From the NCBI GenBank assembly GCA_910586715.1, contig CAJUJG010000099.1, positions 1 to 5,192 of the forward strand: a stretch of 5,192 bases of DNA, in the 5' to 3' direction. The notes beneath the pieces were generated by a model that saw only the letters and a list, made by a program, of their open reading frames with translations, was not told where the DNA came from and did not search any database. Positions 5,017 to 5,192 of the stretch are shown here, in pieces (position 1 is the stretch's first letter; each line of letters opens with the position of its first letter). Both the position numbers and the translations under genes were made by a program. Source of the DNA: an uncultured Lachnospiraceae bacterium (GTDB lineage Bacteria; Bacillota; Clostridia; Lachnospirales; Lachnospiraceae).

Positions 5017-5192
5017 GGATAAGCTTTCGACCTATTAGTGGCATTCAGCTCAATACATTGCTGCACTTACACCCATGCCCTATCTACCTTGTAGTCTTCA
5101 AGGGGTCTTACCGCTTACGCAGCGGACAACTCATCTCGGGGGGGGCTTCACGCTTAGATGCCTTCAGCGTTTATCCCTGCCGGACTTGGCTA
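5017..5192 (-). rRNA. 23S ribosomal RNA, 3' end (partial)
   Basis: The minus strand matches the conserved last domain of bacterial 23S rRNA: TCCGGCAGGGATAAACGCTG, then CATCTAAGCGTGAAGC, CCGAGATGAG, CCTTGAAGACTACAAGG, and finally CACTAATAGGTCGAAAGC before the gene ends. The 3' end is placed near 5017, where GCTTATCC should pair with the 5' end of the molecule. The rest of the gene continues beyond the right edge of the window. The rDNA and the tRNAs form one transcript. Confidence 0.95.

Overview
The window looks like chromosomal DNA from a Gram-positive anaerobe of the Clostridia, most likely a Lachnospiraceae-type gut bacterium. This is inferred from the gene families, strong AGGAGG-type ribosome binding sites, AT-rich spacers and a sodium-type ATP synthase c subunit; no database was consulted. 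Nearly everything is on the minus strand, so the biological order runs from right to left. The only plus-strand gene is a DUF402 protein.

Right end (5192 to about 4690): the 3' end of a 23S rRNA gene, then tRNA-Asn(GTT), tRNA-Cys(GCA) and a Rho-independent terminator. No 5S rRNA lies between the 23S gene and the tRNAs or before the terminator. Between the terminator and the next gene is a densely folded non-coding block (4549-4688) in front of an AEC-family permease gene (3562-4509). Next comes a cation diffusion facilitator gene (2551-3432) with its own good promoter. It converges on the DUF402 gene (2065-2550), and the two stop codons touch.

Left end (1708 to 1): the start of an F1Fo ATP synthase operon in the order atpZ, atpI, atpB (subunit a), atpE (subunit c, cut by the window edge). 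It is driven by a near-consensus promoter at 1770-1798. The c subunit carries the full set of Na+-coordinating residues known from Na+-translocating rotors, so this enzyme probably couples ATP synthesis or hydrolysis to sodium ions.

The most unusual items are two non-coding, multi-hairpin blocks of about 136-138 bp, each closed by a terminal inverted repeat. The first (1829-1964) lies between the divergent atp and DUF402 promoters. It has 13-bp terminal inverted repeats with one mismatch and is flanked by an exact 10-bp direct repeat, which is the signature of a small non-autonomous mobile element (MITE-like). The second (4549-4688) has the same architecture but unrelated sequence, and it could be a second repeat family or a cis-regulatory leader for the AEC permease. 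I recognise neither as a named family.
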